This document shows, piece by piece, positions 33,842 through 35,350 of a stretch of DNA of 35,350 bases. The translations under genes were made by a program, and so were the position numbers. The notes under the pieces were generated by a model that worked only from the letters and a program-made list of their open reading frames with translations, made no database searches and had not been told where the DNA came from. The stretch covers positions 1 through 35,350 of the forward strand of contig JAITIG010000190.1 in the NCBI GenBank assembly GCA_031279575.1. Reading direction: 5' to 3'. Position 1 is the first letter of the stretch. Each line of letters begins with the position of its first letter. This DNA is from Bifidobacteriaceae bacterium (lineage in GTDB: Bacteria; Actinomycetota; Actinomycetes; Actinomycetales; WQXJ01).

Positions 33842-34823
33842 TCCTTGGTGGCGCTCCGAACCCCAGGATCTCCAGAGGGTCTCGGAGCGCATCTCCTCGC
33901 TTTACATCGAGCGCTGCCACGTCGACCGAGACGAGAACGCGGTTGTCGTTGTCAACAAGCGCCGCACCGTTCGCGTCCCGGCCGCGATGCTGGCCGTGCT
34001 ACTGCTTGGGCCTGGAACCCGCGCCACCCACGCCGCCATCACCTTGCTGGCCGATTCCGGCACAGCGGTCTGCTGGGTGGGGGAGAGGGGCGTACGAATG
34101 TACGCTTGCGGGCTGGGCGCGTCGCGGGGTTCGGCGCTGCTGCAGCGGCAAGCCTGGCTGGTTAGCCGACCTGCGGAGCGGCTGCGGGTGGCCCGGGCGA
34201 TGTACCAGCTGCGGTTTCCGGGCGATGACGTCAGCGGCCTGGCAATGCGTGAGTTGCGTGGCAAGGAGGGCGCGCGAGTCAAGAAACTTTACGCAGAACA
34301 CGCGAAGCGGACTGGCGTCGCCTGGCGCCGCCGCGAATACCTGCCCGGCGAGCCATTTGCGGCAGGCGATGAGGTCAACCGGCTTTTGTCAGCCGGCAAC
34401 GCCTGCCTATACGGGCTCTGCCATGCGGTGGTAACCGGGATCGGCGCGTCCGCCGGGCTGGGGTTTGTCCATGTGGGCGGCGCCATCTCGTTTGTGCTGG
34501 ACATTGCCGATCTCTACAAGGCGGAATCGACCATACCGCTGGCTTTTGACCTCGCGGCCAGCGGCGCCACCGACGAGCGGGACATGCGCCTAGCCATGCG
34601 GGACCATGTCAGCAAGCGCAAGCTGCTGCCAAGAGTGGTGCGCGATATCGAAAGCCTTCTCAGTATCGACGCCGGCGCCGCCGCCGCCGACCTGAACGAG
34701 CTGTGGGATGGGGGAGAGGCCACAGTGGCGGGTGGCGTGAACTGGTCGCCCGAGTCCGCTGCCTACGCTGAGATCGTGGGAGAAGAGGACGCCGGGGACT
34801 TTGGGGCCGGGGAGCAGAAGTGA
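33834..34823 (+). CDS. cas1: Type I-E CRISPR integrase Cas1
   Basis: Cas1 with Cas2 integrates new spacers at the leader end of the array. The 329-residue protein has the metal-binding active site of Cas1e: glutamate in RGKEGARVKKLY (E145), histidine in GFVHVG (H213) and aspartates in FVLDIADLYK (D223, D226). The N-terminal beta domain (SSLYIERCHVDRDENAVVVV, LLGPGTRATHAAITLLAD, AVCWVGERGVRMYA) is also intact. The C-terminus has an alanine-rich acidic extension (from about residue 280). The ATG at 33834 overlaps cas6e by 8 nt and the stop overlaps cas2 by 4 nt. All catalytic residues are present, so adaptation is predicted to be functional. Confidence 0.96.
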   Translation: MPDPWWRSEPQDLQRVSERISSLYIERCHVDRDENAVVVVNKRRTVRVPAAMLAVLLLGPGTRATHAAITLLADSGTAVCWVGERGVRMYACGLGASRGSALLQRQAWLVSRPAERLRVARAMYQLRFPGDDVSGLAMRELRGKEGARVKKLYAEHAKRTGVAWRRREYLPGEPFAAGDEVNRLLSAGNACLYGLCHAVVTGIGASAGLGFVHVGGAISFVLDIADLYKAESTIPLAFDLAASGATDERDMRLAMRDHVSKRKLLPRVVRDIESLLSIDAGAAAADLNELWDGGEATVAGGVNWSPESAAYAEIVGEEDAGDFGAGEQK

Positions 34824-35098
34824 CGGTCGTGGTGCTGATCGCGGCCCCGGCCGGGCTCCGAGGGCACTTGAGCAGGTGGCTCGTGGAAGTGGCCGCTGGC
34901 GTCTTCGTCGGCAACACCACCCGGCGGGTGCGTGATCGCTTCTGGGAGGTGGTCGCACAAGGAGTTCGCTCCGGGCAGGCAATCATGGTGGAGCCGGCGT
35001 CCAACGAGCAAGGCTGGTCGGTGCGAACAGCGGGAGTCGATCGCTGGCAGCCAGTCGAGTGGGACGGTTTAGTGCTTTGCTCCCGCCCGCGCGACTAA
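34820..35098 (+). CDS. cas2: Type I-E Cas2 (CasE-type, Cas2e)
   Basis: Cas2 is the dimeric scaffold of the Cas1-Cas2 integrase. The 92-residue protein starts TVVVLIAAPAGLRGHLSRWL, the I-E subtype signature, followed by VAAGVFVGNTTRRVRDRFWE and NEQGWSVRTAG, and ends near WDGLVLCSRP. The GTG at 34820 overlaps the cas1 stop by 4 nt. The gene ends only 18 nt before the first repeat, so any leader element longer than this must lie inside the cas2 coding sequence. Confidence 0.95.
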   Translation: MTVVVLIAAPAGLRGHLSRWLVEVAAGVFVGNTTRRVRDRFWEVVAQGVRSGQAIMVEPASNEQGWSVRTAGVDRWQPVEWDGLVLCSRPRD

Positions 35099-35116
35099 AC
35101 TCCCTGTTGAACAAGA
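35099..35116 (+). promoter_or_regulatory. CRISPR leader (short, continues into the cas2 end)
   Basis: Only 18 nt separate the cas2 stop from repeat 1. The repeat orientation places the leader on this side. The array promoter and any integration-host-type site must overlap the cas2 3' end; no clear -35/-10 pair was identified. Confidence 0.5.
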
Positions 35117-35350
35117 GTCGTCCCCGCGCCCGCGGGGGTGTTCCCCCGCTGCCCCCGAAGCGGGGGCGGACGAGCGGGTCGTCCCCGCGCCCGCGGGGGT
35201 GTTCCGCCGGGTGCGGTGGGCGGGTCGTCGGCGGCGCCGTCGTCCCCGCGCCCGCGGGGGTGTTCCTGAGCATTTGGACGGGTTCGTGGCGATGGTGCGG
35301 TCGTCCCCGCGCCCGCGGGGGTGTTCCTACCTGGGGCCGACGGCGAGCCG
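35117..35350 (+). CRISPR. Type I-E CRISPR array, four repeats visible, continues beyond the window
   Basis: Identical 28-nt repeats lie at 35117-35144, 35178-35205, 35239-35266 and 35300-35327, an exact 61-nt period with 33-nt spacers. The repeat reads GTCGT, then the stem-loop CCCCGC-GCCC-GCGGGG, then GTGTTCC, closely matching type I-E repeats such as that of E. coli. Transcription is therefore rightward, with cas2 on the leader side. All four repeats are perfect, as expected for the leader end. Spacer 1 (35145-35177) contains its own inverted repeat. The fourth spacer is cut by the window end after 23 nt. No match between these spacers and the rest of the window was noticed by eye. Confidence 0.98.

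Overview
The window is chromosomal DNA from a very GC-rich actinobacterium (Actinomycetota). The evidence is the RNA polymerase-binding protein RbpA, a fused WYL-domain PafBC regulator next to the Ski2-like helicase HelY, an actinobacterial-style ribosomal protein S1, and the gene order mltG-aroE-aroC-aroK-aroB-aroQ ... efp-nusB-pyrR-pyrB-pyrC-carA. No genus can be named from the sequence alone. No rRNA, tRNA, insertion sequence or integrase was seen.

Layout. (1) 34-5655, plus strand: mltG followed by five tightly overlapping shikimate-pathway genes; a FadD15-like acyl-CoA ligase runs against them (5629-7518, minus). (2) 7616-12683, plus: efp-nusB, then the pyrimidine operon pyrR-pyrB-pyrC-carA. 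Its leader contains a textbook PyrR-binding hairpin that would hide the pyrR Shine-Dalgarno sequence. carB does not follow carA. (3) 12768-16127, plus: pfkA, rpsA (with an in-frame TAG) and coaE, converging on a DUF3866 gene (16116-17453, minus). (4) 17520-24904, plus: pafBC fusion, a small membrane protein, a DagK/YegS-type lipid kinase, helY (with a one-base frameshift) and lnt, closed by a strong hairpin terminator facing rbpA (24966-25316, minus). (5) 25734-35350, plus: a complete type I-E CRISPR-Cas locus, cas3-cse1-cse2-cas7-cas5-cas6e-cas1-cas2, then an array of 28-nt repeats with 33-nt spacers. Four repeats are visible and the array runs off the window end.

The main discovery candidate lies between cas3 and cse1. 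Two degenerate repeats flank exactly one 33-nt spacer (28587-28675), in the orientation opposite to the cas operon. Both Cas6e-type stem-loops are preserved, most substitutions fall in segments discarded during crRNA processing, and a TACTAT -10-like hexamer sits just before it on the minus strand. This is the architecture expected of a crRNA-like regulatory RNA (the CreA/CreR class) that would let Cascade regulate the cas genes or a linked toxin. No convincing target was found by eye.

Two other patterns recur. Many genes have a TANNNT -10 hexamer only 6-8 nt before the start codon, which predicts leaderless mRNAs, including that of cas3. Two genes expected to be intact (rpsA, helY) each carry one simple disabling lesion, which raises the question of sequence error versus real recoding or decay.
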